From an uncultured Eubacteriales bacterium (GTDB lineage: Bacteria > Bacillota_A > Clostridia > Peptostreptococcales > Anaerovoracaceae), in NCBI GenBank assembly GCA_902790885.1, contig CADATR010000031.1, positions 1 to 14,906 of the forward strand: a stretch of 14,906 nucleotides of DNA, in the 5' to 3' direction. The notes under the pieces were generated by a model that saw nothing but the letters and a program-made list of their open reading frames with translations, searched no databases and was not told where the DNA came from. The position numbers were made by a program, and so were the translations under genes. The number at the start of each line of letters is the position of its first letter. Position 1 is the stretch's first letter. Below are positions 7,012-14,436 of the stretch, one piece after another.

Positions 7012-7905
7012 CTAGTTGTAGAACACGAAGCGTTTCTCAGCGCGCTGCATGATAAGAGTAACGATCATAATGAATGCTACCAGAATCATTACAATCGCAG
7101 CACCATAACCTCTGTTGCCCTGGTTGAATGCGTATTCATAGAATACATATACAGTGGACTGAACCTTGCTCAGAGCCTGGTTGGTTCTGTCCATTACCAT
7201 GAACATAAGGTCAAAGATTGTGAGTGCGCCTATAACTCTTGTCTGGACGATAAAGAATGTTGTAGGGCTGAGCAGAGGAACCGTAATGTTGAAGAACTGA
7301 CGGATACCTGTTGCTCCGTCGATCTCAGCAGCCTCATAGTAGTCTCCCGGGATCTCCTGAAGTCCGGAGATGAAGAGAACCATGTTGTAACCGATGATCG
7401 ACCACACACCGATGATACCTACGGATATCCATGCGATCTTAGGATCGGATATCCATGCAGTATTTGTATGGAACATATTGTTGAAGAGTCCGAACTGCTG
7501 ATTGTAGAGCCATTTCCAGACCATAGCTACGGCTGCAGGTGCGCAGACCATAGGCAGGAAGAATACAGTACGGAAGAACGATGTTCCCTTGAGCTTCTTG
7601 TTGAGGAATACAGCAAGAATGAGGGCTATGACAACACCGAGAGGTACTTCGATGATAGCGTACTTGATCGTATTCAGCAGCGACTGCCATACTTCAGTAG
7701 TCTGGAAAGCTTTAGCGTAGTTAGCAAATCCTACAAAGGTATTGCCCTTACCAAAGTCTCCTGTCTTACAGAAAGACTGCCATACAGTATCGAACGCAGG
7801 GTAAAAGTTCAGGACGATCAGGCCAATGATAGTCGGAGCAACAAAGAGGTATCCCCACATTGCCTCGTTCTTCTCTTTGGCTGTCATCTTTCTTTTTTCT
7901 TTCAT
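7012..7905 (-). CDS. Carbohydrate ABC transporter permease, MalF/MsmF type
   Basis: This 297-residue CUT1 permease starts with WGYLFVAPTIIGLIV (17-31), the usual first helix of MsmF/UgpA proteins without the extra N-terminal helices of E. coli MalF. Further helices lie near 80-102, 111-131, 158-182, 215-235 and 264-286. The EAA loop is YYEAAEIDGATGIRQFF (189-205) followed by ITVPLLSP. The ATG at 7905 has AGGAGG nine bases upstream. It would pair with the MalG-type permease to form the membrane channel. It is separated from the binding-protein gene by 114 bases that hold a GC-rich stem-loop, which may lower permease expression relative to the binding protein. No damage is seen. Confidence 0.95.
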   Translation of the reverse strand: MKEKRKMTAKEKNEAMWGYLFVAPTIIGLIVLNFYPAFDTVWQSFCKTGDFGKGNTFVGFANYAKAFQTTEVWQSLLNTIKYAIIEVPLGVVIALILAVFLNKKLKGTSFFRTVFFLPMVCAPAAVAMVWKWLYNQQFGLFNNMFHTNTAWISDPKIAWISVGIIGVWSIIGYNMVLFISGLQEIPGDYYEAAEIDGATGIRQFFNITVPLLSPTTFFIVQTRVIGALTIFDLMFMVMDRTNQALSKVQSTVYVFYEYAFNQGNRGYGAAIVMILVAFIMIVTLIMQRAEKRFVFYN

Positions 7906-7942
7906 AGATTGTTGCCTCCTTATTCGCTGAGAATAAAGGATC

Positions 7943-7969
7943 GCGGGCCACCGTTAAGCAGCGGCCCGC
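7943..7969 (-). other. Intergenic stem-loop between binding-protein and permease genes
   Basis: GCGGGCC (7943-7949) pairs perfectly with GGCCCGC (7963-7969) around 13 bases. No T-run follows on the minus strand, so it does not look like a terminator. A stable stem 3' of the binding-protein gene could block exonucleases and raise that part of the mRNA over the permease part, as established for the E. coli malE-malF gap. Confidence 0.55.
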
Positions 7970-8019
7970 CATGCTCTTATTAGATTGTCGCCCCATTAAG
8001 AGGCATCAGTTTGCTAAGA

Positions 8020-9339
8020 TTACTCGTTAGCGATAGCGTCACGGATCAGCTTAGCTACGTTGTCACATGCTGTGGACATGACTGCAGCATCGTCAGGATT
8101 CTGCCATGCCGGGAGGAAGCCCTGCTCCTGCTCCATAGGGTTCTTCCAAACACCGGAGTTACGTGTGCCCGGACGAGCATAGAGAGTTCCATCCTCTTCA
8201 ACCTTTGTGAATGCGGAAACATCCATTCCCTCGAAAGCATTTGCGAATGCATCGGAGATTCCAGGGATACCTGCCATTGTTACGCCAAGTTCTGCCTGCT
8301 TAACCTGAGCTTCCTCAGAGCAGAGGTACTCGATGAGAGATGCAGCTCCATCCGGATTTGCTGTAGCTGCAGAAGCTGCCCAGCCAAGTCCGTTGTAGCA
8401 TGTCCATCTTTCGTCCTTCTGGCACTTGCCGTCACCGTTTCTGTCGCAGTATGGGATCTGAGCCCAAGCATAATCGGCATGATTCTCAGCTGTGTAGAAA
8501 GCATTGATCATCCATGAACCCTGTGTGATCATAGCAACCTTGCCCGACTGGAACAGGGAATCTGTTCCGGACTCAGCAACTACAGCCTGAGGTGTTCCGA
8601 CTGTGAGCAGCTTACGAACCATCTCCATTCCTGCCTTACCTTCAGCAGAGTCGATAGCAGTATCTGTCTTTTCAGCGTTTACAATGTTGCCGCCATATGC
8701 GTAAACATAGTTGTACCATCCATCTTGGTCATTGGATGTGTTGCAAGCCCAACCATAAGTGTCATCTGGTGTTTTCTCAGTGATGGTCTTAGCAGCTTCG
8801 TACATATCCTCGTATGTCCAGTCATCTGTAGGATAGTCAACGCCAGCCTCGTCGAAGAGTGCCTTGTTGTACAGCAGAGCGATTGTATCGTGGTCCTTAG
8901 GAAGAGCATATGTCTTTCCATTGCTCTGATAAATTGCTGTGATGTCCGGATAGTAAATGCCCAGATCAACACCGTCCTTTTCGATGTAGCTTGTCAGGTC
9001 GAGCAGTACATCGTTCTCCATGTAGATCTGCGCATAGTCGGAGTGCATCCAGAATACATCCGGAAGCTGTCCGCCGGAAGCACCAGCCTCGAGAAGTGTC
9101 CAATAGTTGTCCCAGTCAACTACCTCGACCTTTACCTCAGGATTACCCTGAGCTGTCCAGTCGTTGCAGATTTCCTGGATTCCTGCCTGCTGATTAGCGT
9201 CCCAGATGTTGATGGTGATAGCGCCCGATGCATCGCCAGATGATGTATCAGCAGACTCGCCGCCACCGCCGCCGCATGCAGCGAACATCCCGACCATTGC
9301 CACGCACAGCATAGCTACGAGAAATCTTTTAAACTTCAT
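8020..9339 (-). CDS. Lipoprotein sugar-binding protein of the ABC importer (family 1)
   Basis: This 439-residue extracellular solute-binding protein has a type II signal peptide. MKFKRFL is followed by a hydrophobic core and FAAC, with C22 as the lipidation site. A Gly/Ser/Asp-rich linker covers 22-39. The mature part begins ITINIWDANQQ and contains DVFWMHSDYAQIYMEND, ALPKDHDTIALLYNKALFDEAGV and AMITQGSWMI, all typical of the SBP_bac_1 fold. YNKALF is the classic first-crossover segment. It would bind an oligosaccharide outside the membrane and deliver it to the two permeases. The ATG at 9339 is preferred over the frame extension to 9417: AGGAGG lies seven bases upstream and a lipoprotein signal starts there. 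The -3 lipobox residue is Phe rather than the usual Leu. Raffinose/stachyose-type ligands are inferred from the adjacent alpha-galactosidases. Confidence 0.95.
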   Translation of the reverse strand: MKFKRFLVAMLCVAMVGMFAACGGGGGESADTSSGDASGAITINIWDANQQAGIQEICNDWTAQGNPEVKVEVVDWDNYWTLLEAGASGGQLPDVFWMHSDYAQIYMENDVLLDLTSYIEKDGVDLGIYYPDITAIYQSNGKTYALPKDHDTIALLYNKALFDEAGVDYPTDDWTYEDMYEAAKTITEKTPDDTYGWACNTSNDQDGWYNYVYAYGGNIVNAEKTDTAIDSAEGKAGMEMVRKLLTVGTPQAVVAESGTDSLFQSGKVAMITQGSWMINAFYTAENHADYAWAQIPYCDRNGDGKCQKDERWTCYNGLGWAASAATANPDGAASLIEYLCSEEAQVKQAELGVTMAGIPGISDAFANAFEGMDVSAFTKVEEDGTLYARPGTRNSGVWKNPMEQEQGFLPAWQNPDDAAVMSTACDNVAKLIRDAIANE

Positions 9340-9360
9340 AACTAATCCTCCTAAAAATTG

Positions 9361-9460
9361 CAAAAAAAACATAACGTTAGTTATTATGTTTACTGGAGAA
9401 ATAATACAGTTTGCCACCGGAATATAGTATGGAGAAATGTCAGACGTTAATAGTCTAATG
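9361..9460 (-). promoter_or_regulatory. Promoter and operator region of the transporter operon
   Basis: A 9-bp direct repeat, TGGAGAAAT, occurs at 9394-9402 and 9430-9438 on the plus strand, 36 bases apart. The proximal copy is part of the 14-mer also found upstream of the GH13 gene. Possible -10 boxes on the minus strand are TATATT (9426-9421, with TTAACG at 9450-9445 and an 18-base spacer) and CATAAT (9388-9383). Neither has a good -35, as expected for an activator-dependent promoter. If CATAAT is used, the proximal repeat overlaps the -35 region, the usual activator position for AraC-family proteins. AAACATAA/TTATGTTT (9367-9374 with 9384-9391) forms a weak inverted repeat near the ribosome site. 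Confidence 0.45.
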
Positions 9461-9479
9461 TGAGTTAAAATGTTGTATG

Positions 9480-10397
9480 CTAAAGGCTGAACGAACCTGT
9501 ATAACCGCCTTTTACGCTTTCCTGCCGAAGCTCTACACTCATCTTTCTATACTCTGTAGGCGTCATGTTGGTTTTTTTGCGAAAAGCTTTGGAGAATGTA
9601 AGAGGATCTGAGTATCCCACCGCGACAGCTATACTCCCTATAGGCTCAGTTGTTGTCCTTAACAGCTCAGAAGCTATTTCTATTCTGAAGTTTATCAGAT
9701 ACTCCTGAGGCGACATATTCAGCTGCTGTTTAAAGATACTGGTGAGATAGCTCCGGTTAATACCTACTTTTGACGCAATTTCGGATATTTTAATGTTTTC
9801 GCTGTATCCGGAAGCTATACAGTCAATGGCCATATTGACATATTTTACATTGGTGTTCTGAGCATGAGTGTTTTCGTTCTCGTTCAACTCCATCATTATC
9901 GCCAGAGTCTCATACAGAGCCGACATACGCCTCATTGCATCGATATGGTTCAGCTGCCTCGCTATGAGCATGCGATCTATCGAATCGCGAATGCGCGATA
10001 AATCCCCTGCATCGAGTACAGGTTTTTCCTTTGTAAATCCTATTGCTTCAACAGCGGTTTTTGCTCTTAAGCCGTTGAAACCGATCCACATATATGACCA
10101 CGGATCATCATGATCCGCCTCATAATAAGTCGTATCGCCGGGATAAATAGCAAACATTTCGCCAGCTCCGACCAGGAATTCCCTGTCTCCGATCTTATAG
10201 ATACCTTTGCCCTCAGTAACTATATGAATCACAAAATTATTACGGATGTACGGTCCAAAGGATGCTCCCGGATCGCATTTCTCACGCCCGCAATATGACA
10301 GATGCAGAGGACTGGCAACTCTAAGATCATAGAGCTGTTCAAGGTCTTCCAGGCACATGTATTTTTTTGTATGTGTGAAGCCTACCGTGTTTGCCAT
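9480..10397 (-). CDS. AraC-family transcriptional regulator of alpha-galactoside use
   Basis: This 305-residue regulator has an N-terminal AraC-type sugar-sensing cupin (about 45-120, with GPYIRNNFVIHIVTEGKG and PWSYMWIGFNG). Its C-terminal DNA-binding domain has two helix-turn-helix units: ISEIASKVGINRSYLTSIFK (204-223) and the second centred on IGSIAVAVGYSDPLTFSKAF (253-272), then NMTPTEYRK. It resembles the MsmR/RafR type that activates raffinose and msm operons in streptococci. The open frame extends to 10505, but a strong promoter with its predicted start near 10467 lies inside that extension. The ATG at 10397, 11 bases after AGGA, is therefore chosen. An ATG at 10442 is possible but has no ribosome site. 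It sits between the transporter operon and the divergent enzyme genes and probably activates both. Confidence 0.9.
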   Translation of the reverse strand: MANTVGFTHTKKYMCLEDLEQLYDLRVASPLHLSYCGREKCDPGASFGPYIRNNFVIHIVTEGKGIYKIGDREFLVGAGEMFAIYPGDTTYYEADHDDPWSYMWIGFNGLRAKTAVEAIGFTKEKPVLDAGDLSRIRDSIDRMLIARQLNHIDAMRRMSALYETLAIMMELNENENTHAQNTNVKYVNMAIDCIASGYSENIKISEIASKVGINRSYLTSIFKQQLNMSPQEYLINFRIEIASELLRTTTEPIGSIAVAVGYSDPLTFSKAFRKKTNMTPTEYRKMSVELRQESVKGGYTGSFSL

Positions 10398-10473
10398 TAT
10401 ATGTAAAATCCTATCTCTTAGTCTCAACGCGTATTTGTGCATCAGCTTGCAAACACTTATTTTTAGCGGTTTT

Positions 10474-10502
10474 ATTATACTATTGATATGTAATTTTCTC
10501 AA
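10474..10502 (-). promoter_or_regulatory. Sigma-A promoter of the AraC-family gene
   Basis: On the minus strand TTGAGA (10502-10497) is followed after exactly 17 bases by a perfect TATAAT (10479-10474). It is the strongest promoter match in the window. It gives a start near 10467 and a leader of about 70 bases to the ATG at 10397. Confidence 0.8.
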
Positions 10503-10692
10503 CATAGTGAAAAAAGCGACAAATAAACATATGATTGCATCGCCGCAAGTTTATACATATCATTTTGATAGATCTCAAGAAAAAATCACTCGTATTTTTT
10601 ATATATTTGGGGTTCCCGTTTAAGGCGTTTTATTGTATCTTATCTTCGAAATAATTTTGCACATAGTAACCTGACAGGAGAGGACTTCAACA
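10503..10692 (+). promoter_or_regulatory. Divergent control region upstream of the second GH36 gene
   Basis: This AT-rich stretch should hold the promoter of the plus-strand enzyme genes, but no good -35/-10 pair was found, suggesting dependence on an activator. TATCATTTTGATA (10558-10570) is a near-perfect palindrome. TACATATCA (10554-10562) recurs inverted at 10484-10492, inside the spacer of the regulator promoter, so these may be regulator sites. The ribosome site AGGAGAGGA (10677-10685) lies eight bases before the ATG at 10693. Confidence 0.35.
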
Positions 10693-12876
10693 ATGGCTAT
10701 TATCTATCGCGAAACGGAAAAGACCATTACTTTAAAGACCATAAACACCTCTTACCAGATGAAGATCGGCAGAGCTGATTATCTTCTTCATCTTTATTAC
10801 GGACCTCAGATAGCAGACAAGGACCTGTCCTATCAGATCAAACAGTATGACCGTGGTTTTTCGGGCAATCCTTATGACACACATCAGGACCGCACATTCT
10901 CGCTTGATGCGCAGCCTCAGGAATTTACAACACAGCAGCAGGGTGATTTCCGCATCCCTTCCATAGAAGCTGTCAACTCTGATGGAAGTTATTCATTTAA
11001 CGGGCGCGTAAAGTCCTTTGACATATATAAGGGCAAATACACGCTCAATACCCTTCCTTCAAGTTTTGCAAGGAAGAGCGATAAAGTCGATACTCTTAAA
11101 GTGGTACTGGAGGACGCTGTAACTCATGTTCAGGTCGTTCTTTACTATTCCGTATACGAGGATTTTGACATCATTACCAGAGCGGTCAGGGTCATCAATG
11201 CCGGAAGCGGCAGCATCCGCCTCAAAAAGATCTCATCAATGTGTCTTGACTTCCTGAACGGCTCCGATCTGGAATTGATCAACCTGCCCGGACGCTATGG
11301 ACAGGAGCGCCAGGTAGAAAGACAAGCATTGACTCACCACGTCCACACTATTTCTTCAGGGCGCGGCAGTTCATCTCACCAGCAGAATCCTTTTTTGATC
11401 CTTTGCGAAAGAGGAGCAAACGAAGATCACGGCTGCTGTTATGGTGCAGCGCTTGTATATTCGGGTAATTTCCTCGCAGAGGCAGAACTCGACCAGTACG
11501 ATCAGGTCCGTCTTCTGATGGGTATCAGCAGAAAGCAGTTTGATTACCGCCTGGAGCCGGGAGAGTCATTTGAGGCACCTGAAGTGATCATGGCATTCTC
11601 CGAAAACGGATTTACCGGACTCAGTCATCTCTATCACGACTTTTTCAGGCTGCGAATGTGCGATAGCAAGTTTGTCCGCAAAAGACGTCCTATCCCTATC
11701 AACACCTGGGAAGCAGCCTTCTTCGATTTTGATGACAGGAAGCTCATAGAAATTGCCAAAGCAGCAAAGCAAATGGGTGTTGAGCTTCTGGTGATGGACG
11801 ATGGATGGTTCGGCAAAAGAACTGATGACAATGCAGGACTCGGCGACTGGTTCGTTAATACCGATAAGATACGCTGCGGTCTGGACAACCTTGTTAAGCA
11901 GGTAAACGACATAGGTCTCAAATTCGGAATCTGGTTTGAGCCTGAGATGGTGAGCGAAGACTCCGATCTTTTCAGAGCGCATCCTGACTGGGTCATGGCT
12001 ATACCGGGAAGACGCGCTGTACGCAGCCGGAATCAGCTCGTGCTCGACATTACCAGAGAAGACGTTCAGGACTACCTGATCTCTTCGGTCAATGCAATAC
12101 TCGACAGCGCTAACATCGCTTATGTGAAGTGGGACATCAATCGTTCTGTAACGGATGTCTTCTCCAACGAGCTTCCTTCAGACCGTCAGGGCGAAGTGTA
12201 TCACAGATATGTGATGGGCCTGTACCGTATCATGGACGGCATAATCAAAACTCATCCGGATATCCTGTTTGAGGGATGCTCCGGAGGAGGCGGACGCTAT
12301 GATCCGGCTATGCTCACATACTTCCCTCAGTACTGGATGTCGGATAATACAAGACCGCTCGACAACATAAAACTGCACTATGGAACCTCGTTCCTGTACC
12401 CTGTCTGTTCCATGGGCGCTCACGTGTCCAATGCGGATCAGAAGATCCCGATGTCAACCAGAGCAGCTGTTGCGATGTGCGGCACATTCGGTTACGAGCT
12501 GGATGCCACAAAACTGACCAAGGAAGAGCTCGCTGAATGCAAGAGGCAGAGCGGAATATTTAAAAAATACAGCTCACTGATTTTCTCCGGAGACTATTAC
12601 CGCCTGACCGATCCGTTCAGACACGGGAACTTCGAAGCATGGCAGTCGGTTTCCAAAGACAAGTCAGAGGCACTGCTGACAGTAGTCATCACAAGACTGA
12701 CAGTGAATGGTCCGCAGGAATATGTGAAGGCAAAAGGTCTGGATCCTGACGGAATGTACCACGTAGATCTGTTAGATCTCACACTGTCCGGTGCCGCTTT
12801 GATGAATGCCGGGATTCCGGTTCCGCGTGAAGTCCCTGACTACTCGTCTTTCCAATACTATTTCAAAAGAGTTTAA
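10693..12876 (+). CDS. GH36 family glycosidase, alpha-galactosidase-like (divergent copy 2)
   Basis: This 727-residue protein is a paralogue of the GH36 at 4921-2672, collinear over nearly its full length from the shared N-terminal KTITLxTxNTSYQM. The barrel motifs are kept: INTWEAAFFDF (336-346), VMDDGWFG (367-374), EPEMVSEDSDL (416-426), VKWDINR with nucleophile D481, GCSGGGG (528-534), and WMSDN with acid/base D551. Two sites differ from copy 1 and the usual family pattern. The Asp after the acid/base Thr is replaced (SDNTRP, R554), and the PNHQTGR loop is missing, with the sequence after HVSN about five residues shorter. It is cytosolic, with no signal peptide. It probably still acts on an alpha-galactoside or related sugar, but with altered specificity. 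It is transcribed with the GH4 enzyme downstream. Confidence 0.9.
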   Translation: MAIIYRETEKTITLKTINTSYQMKIGRADYLLHLYYGPQIADKDLSYQIKQYDRGFSGNPYDTHQDRTFSLDAQPQEFTTQQQGDFRIPSIEAVNSDGSYSFNGRVKSFDIYKGKYTLNTLPSSFARKSDKVDTLKVVLEDAVTHVQVVLYYSVYEDFDIITRAVRVINAGSGSIRLKKISSMCLDFLNGSDLELINLPGRYGQERQVERQALTHHVHTISSGRGSSSHQQNPFLILCERGANEDHGCCYGAALVYSGNFLAEAELDQYDQVRLLMGISRKQFDYRLEPGESFEAPEVIMAFSENGFTGLSHLYHDFFRLRMCDSKFVRKRRPIPINTWEAAFFDFDDRKLIEIAKAAKQMGVELLVMDDGWFGKRTDDNAGLGDWFVNTDKIRCGLDNLVKQVNDIGLKFGIWFEPEMVSEDSDLFRAHPDWVMAIPGRRAVRSRNQLVLDITREDVQDYLISSVNAILDSANIAYVKWDINRSVTDVFSNELPSDRQGEVYHRYVMGLYRIMDGIIKTHPDILFEGCSGGGGRYDPAMLTYFPQYWMSDNTRPLDNIKLHYGTSFLYPVCSMGAHVSNADQKIPMSTRAAVAMCGTFGYELDATKLTKEELAECKRQSGIFKKYSSLIFSGDYYRLTDPFRHGNFEAWQSVSKDKSEALLTVVITRLTVNGPQEYVKAKGLDPDGMYHVDLLDLTLSGAALMNAGIPVPREVPDYSSFQYYFKRV

Positions 12877-12927
12877 AAACGCCGGCACTCACAACGCTAT
12901 TAAACATATAAAACGGAGATATCAAAC

Positions 12928-14355
12928 ATGGCAAAGATAACTTTTATGGGAGCCGGGTCTACGGTTTTTGCAAAAAACGTCCTTGGCGACTGCATGATGA
13001 CCCCTGCTCTTGAAGAGAGCACCATAGCTCTTTATGACATCGATAAAGTCCGGCTTGAAGAATCCGCTTCAATGCTTGAAGCGATAAACCGCAACAATGG
13101 CAGCAAGGCAAGAATCGAGAAATATCTCGGCGTGGAAAACCGCAGAGATGCTCTCCGCGGAGCCGGCTATGTTGTCAATGCCATTCAGGTTGGCGGATAT
13201 GATCCATGCACTATCACAGATTTTGAGATTCCGAAAAAGTATGGTCTGCGTCAGACTATCGCCGATACATTGGGCGTAGGCGGCGTATTCCGTGCACTTC
13301 GTACGATACCCGTAATGCTGGATTTTGCTCATGACATGGAGGATGTATGTCCGGATGCATGGCTCCTGAATTACACAAATCCTATGGCCATGCTCACCGG
13401 AGCCATGCTTACGATGACCGGCATCAAAACAGTAGGCTTATGCCACAGCGTTCAGGTATGTGCTCCGACACTTCTGAATGAGCTTGGCATGGGATACGAC
13501 GATAAGGTTCAGTATAAAATAGCAGGAATCAACCACCAGGCATGGCTTCTGGAATGCACCCGCGACGGGGTGGATCTCTATCCTGAAATAAAACGAAGAG
13601 CAAAGCTCTATAACGAAGGCAGGCTCGACATCGGCAGCTGGGAGGATCGCCTGAAAGCAATGTCCAATGGTGAGCCTCTGCCGGGGCATTCGATCGAACG
13701 TCTTAAAGAGGAATACAACCTGTATAAAGAAAAAGGGCTTCACGGAGACATGGTGCGCCTCGAGATGATGCTTCGCTTTGGATACTACATCACGGAATCA
13801 AGTGAGCATAACGCGGAGTACATGCCATATTTCATCAAGAAGAACTATCCTGAGCTGATAAGCCGGTTCAATATACCTCTGGATGAATATCCACGCAGAT
13901 GCATTTATCAGATAGAGGAGTGGAAAAAGCGCGGGCGCGAGCTTACACAGAATCCAACGCTCAGGCATGAAAGATCGAGAGAGTACGCAAGCTACATTAT
14001 CGAAGCAATGGAGACTGATAAACCTGTAAGGATCGGAGGAAACGTTCTGAACAACGGACTGATCACAAATCTTCCGCACAATGCCTGTGTGGAAGTGCCA
14101 TGTCTTGTGGATCGCAACGGAATCCAACCTACAGTGATCGGTGACCTTCCGGAGCAATGCGCTGCGCTGAACCGCACCAATATCAACGTCCAGCTTATGA
14201 CCATCGAAGCGGCCCGCACCCGTAAAAAAGAGGATATCTACCGCGCTGTCATGCTGGATCCGCATGCTTCCGCCGAACTTTCAATCGATGATATCGTTGC
14301 TATGTGTGACGAAATGATCGAGGCTCACGGAAGCTGGATGCCGGAGTATTCGTAA
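12928..14355 (+). CDS. melA: Alpha-galactosidase MelA, GH4 (NAD- and Mn-dependent)
   Basis: This 475-residue cytosolic enzyme belongs to GH4. Family members cleave alpha-galactosides by transient oxidation at C3 with NAD+ and a divalent metal, not by hydrolysis with two acidic residues. The Rossmann start is ITFMGAGST (4-12), with acidic D37/D39 after the second strand. TDFEIPKKYGL (97-107), QTIADTLGVGGVFRALRTIP (109-128), NYTNPMAM (148-155), CHSVQ (172-176) and INHQAW (201-206) match MelA closely. C172 and H203 are the expected metal ligands. CHS, rather than the CDMP/CNxP type, argues for unphosphorylated substrates. The segment around 225-275 appears longer than in E. coli MelA. GGAG lies nine bases before the ATG, 51 bases after the GH36 gene, so they form one transcription unit. 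Confidence 0.94.
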   Translation: MAKITFMGAGSTVFAKNVLGDCMMTPALEESTIALYDIDKVRLEESASMLEAINRNNGSKARIEKYLGVENRRDALRGAGYVVNAIQVGGYDPCTITDFEIPKKYGLRQTIADTLGVGGVFRALRTIPVMLDFAHDMEDVCPDAWLLNYTNPMAMLTGAMLTMTGIKTVGLCHSVQVCAPTLLNELGMGYDDKVQYKIAGINHQAWLLECTRDGVDLYPEIKRRAKLYNEGRLDIGSWEDRLKAMSNGEPLPGHSIERLKEEYNLYKEKGLHGDMVRLEMMLRFGYYITESSEHNAEYMPYFIKKNYPELISRFNIPLDEYPRRCIYQIEEWKKRGRELTQNPTLRHERSREYASYIIEAMETDKPVRIGGNVLNNGLITNLPHNACVEVPCLVDRNGIQPTVIGDLPEQCAALNRTNINVQLMTIEAARTRKKEDIYRAVMLDPHASAELSIDDIVAMCDEMIEAHGSWMPEYS

Positions 14356-14388
14356 ACGCATACTGATTTCCAATAAAGCAACGTACTG

Positions 14389-14432
14389 AAAAACGGGGCC
14401 ATCACACCGGGATAGTGTGGCAGCCCCGTTTT
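14389..14432. terminator. Bidirectional intrinsic terminator between converging genes
   Basis: AAAACGGGGC (14390-14399) pairs with GCCCCGTTTT (14423-14432), with an inner CACAC/GTGTG stem (14403-14407 with 14415-14419). T-runs follow on both strands (four on plus, five on minus). It serves melA and the minus-strand gene ending at 14437. Confidence 0.9.
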
Positions 14433-14436
14433 AGAT

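Noticed and set aside
7943..7969. Stem-loop read as an intrinsic terminator after the binding-protein gene
   Set aside because: No T-run follows the stem on the minus strand, and the permease genes downstream clearly belong to the same transporter.
6976..7983. Long open frame of 335 codons on the plus strand opposite the first permease
   Set aside because: It lies antisense to a clear MalF-type permease, has no family resemblance and no suitable ribosome site. It is a shadow of codon bias.
10398..10505. N-terminal extension of the AraC-family regulator
   Set aside because: The TATAAT at 10479-10474 predicts transcription starting near 10467, downstream of the first possible ATG, and no ribosome site precedes that ATG.
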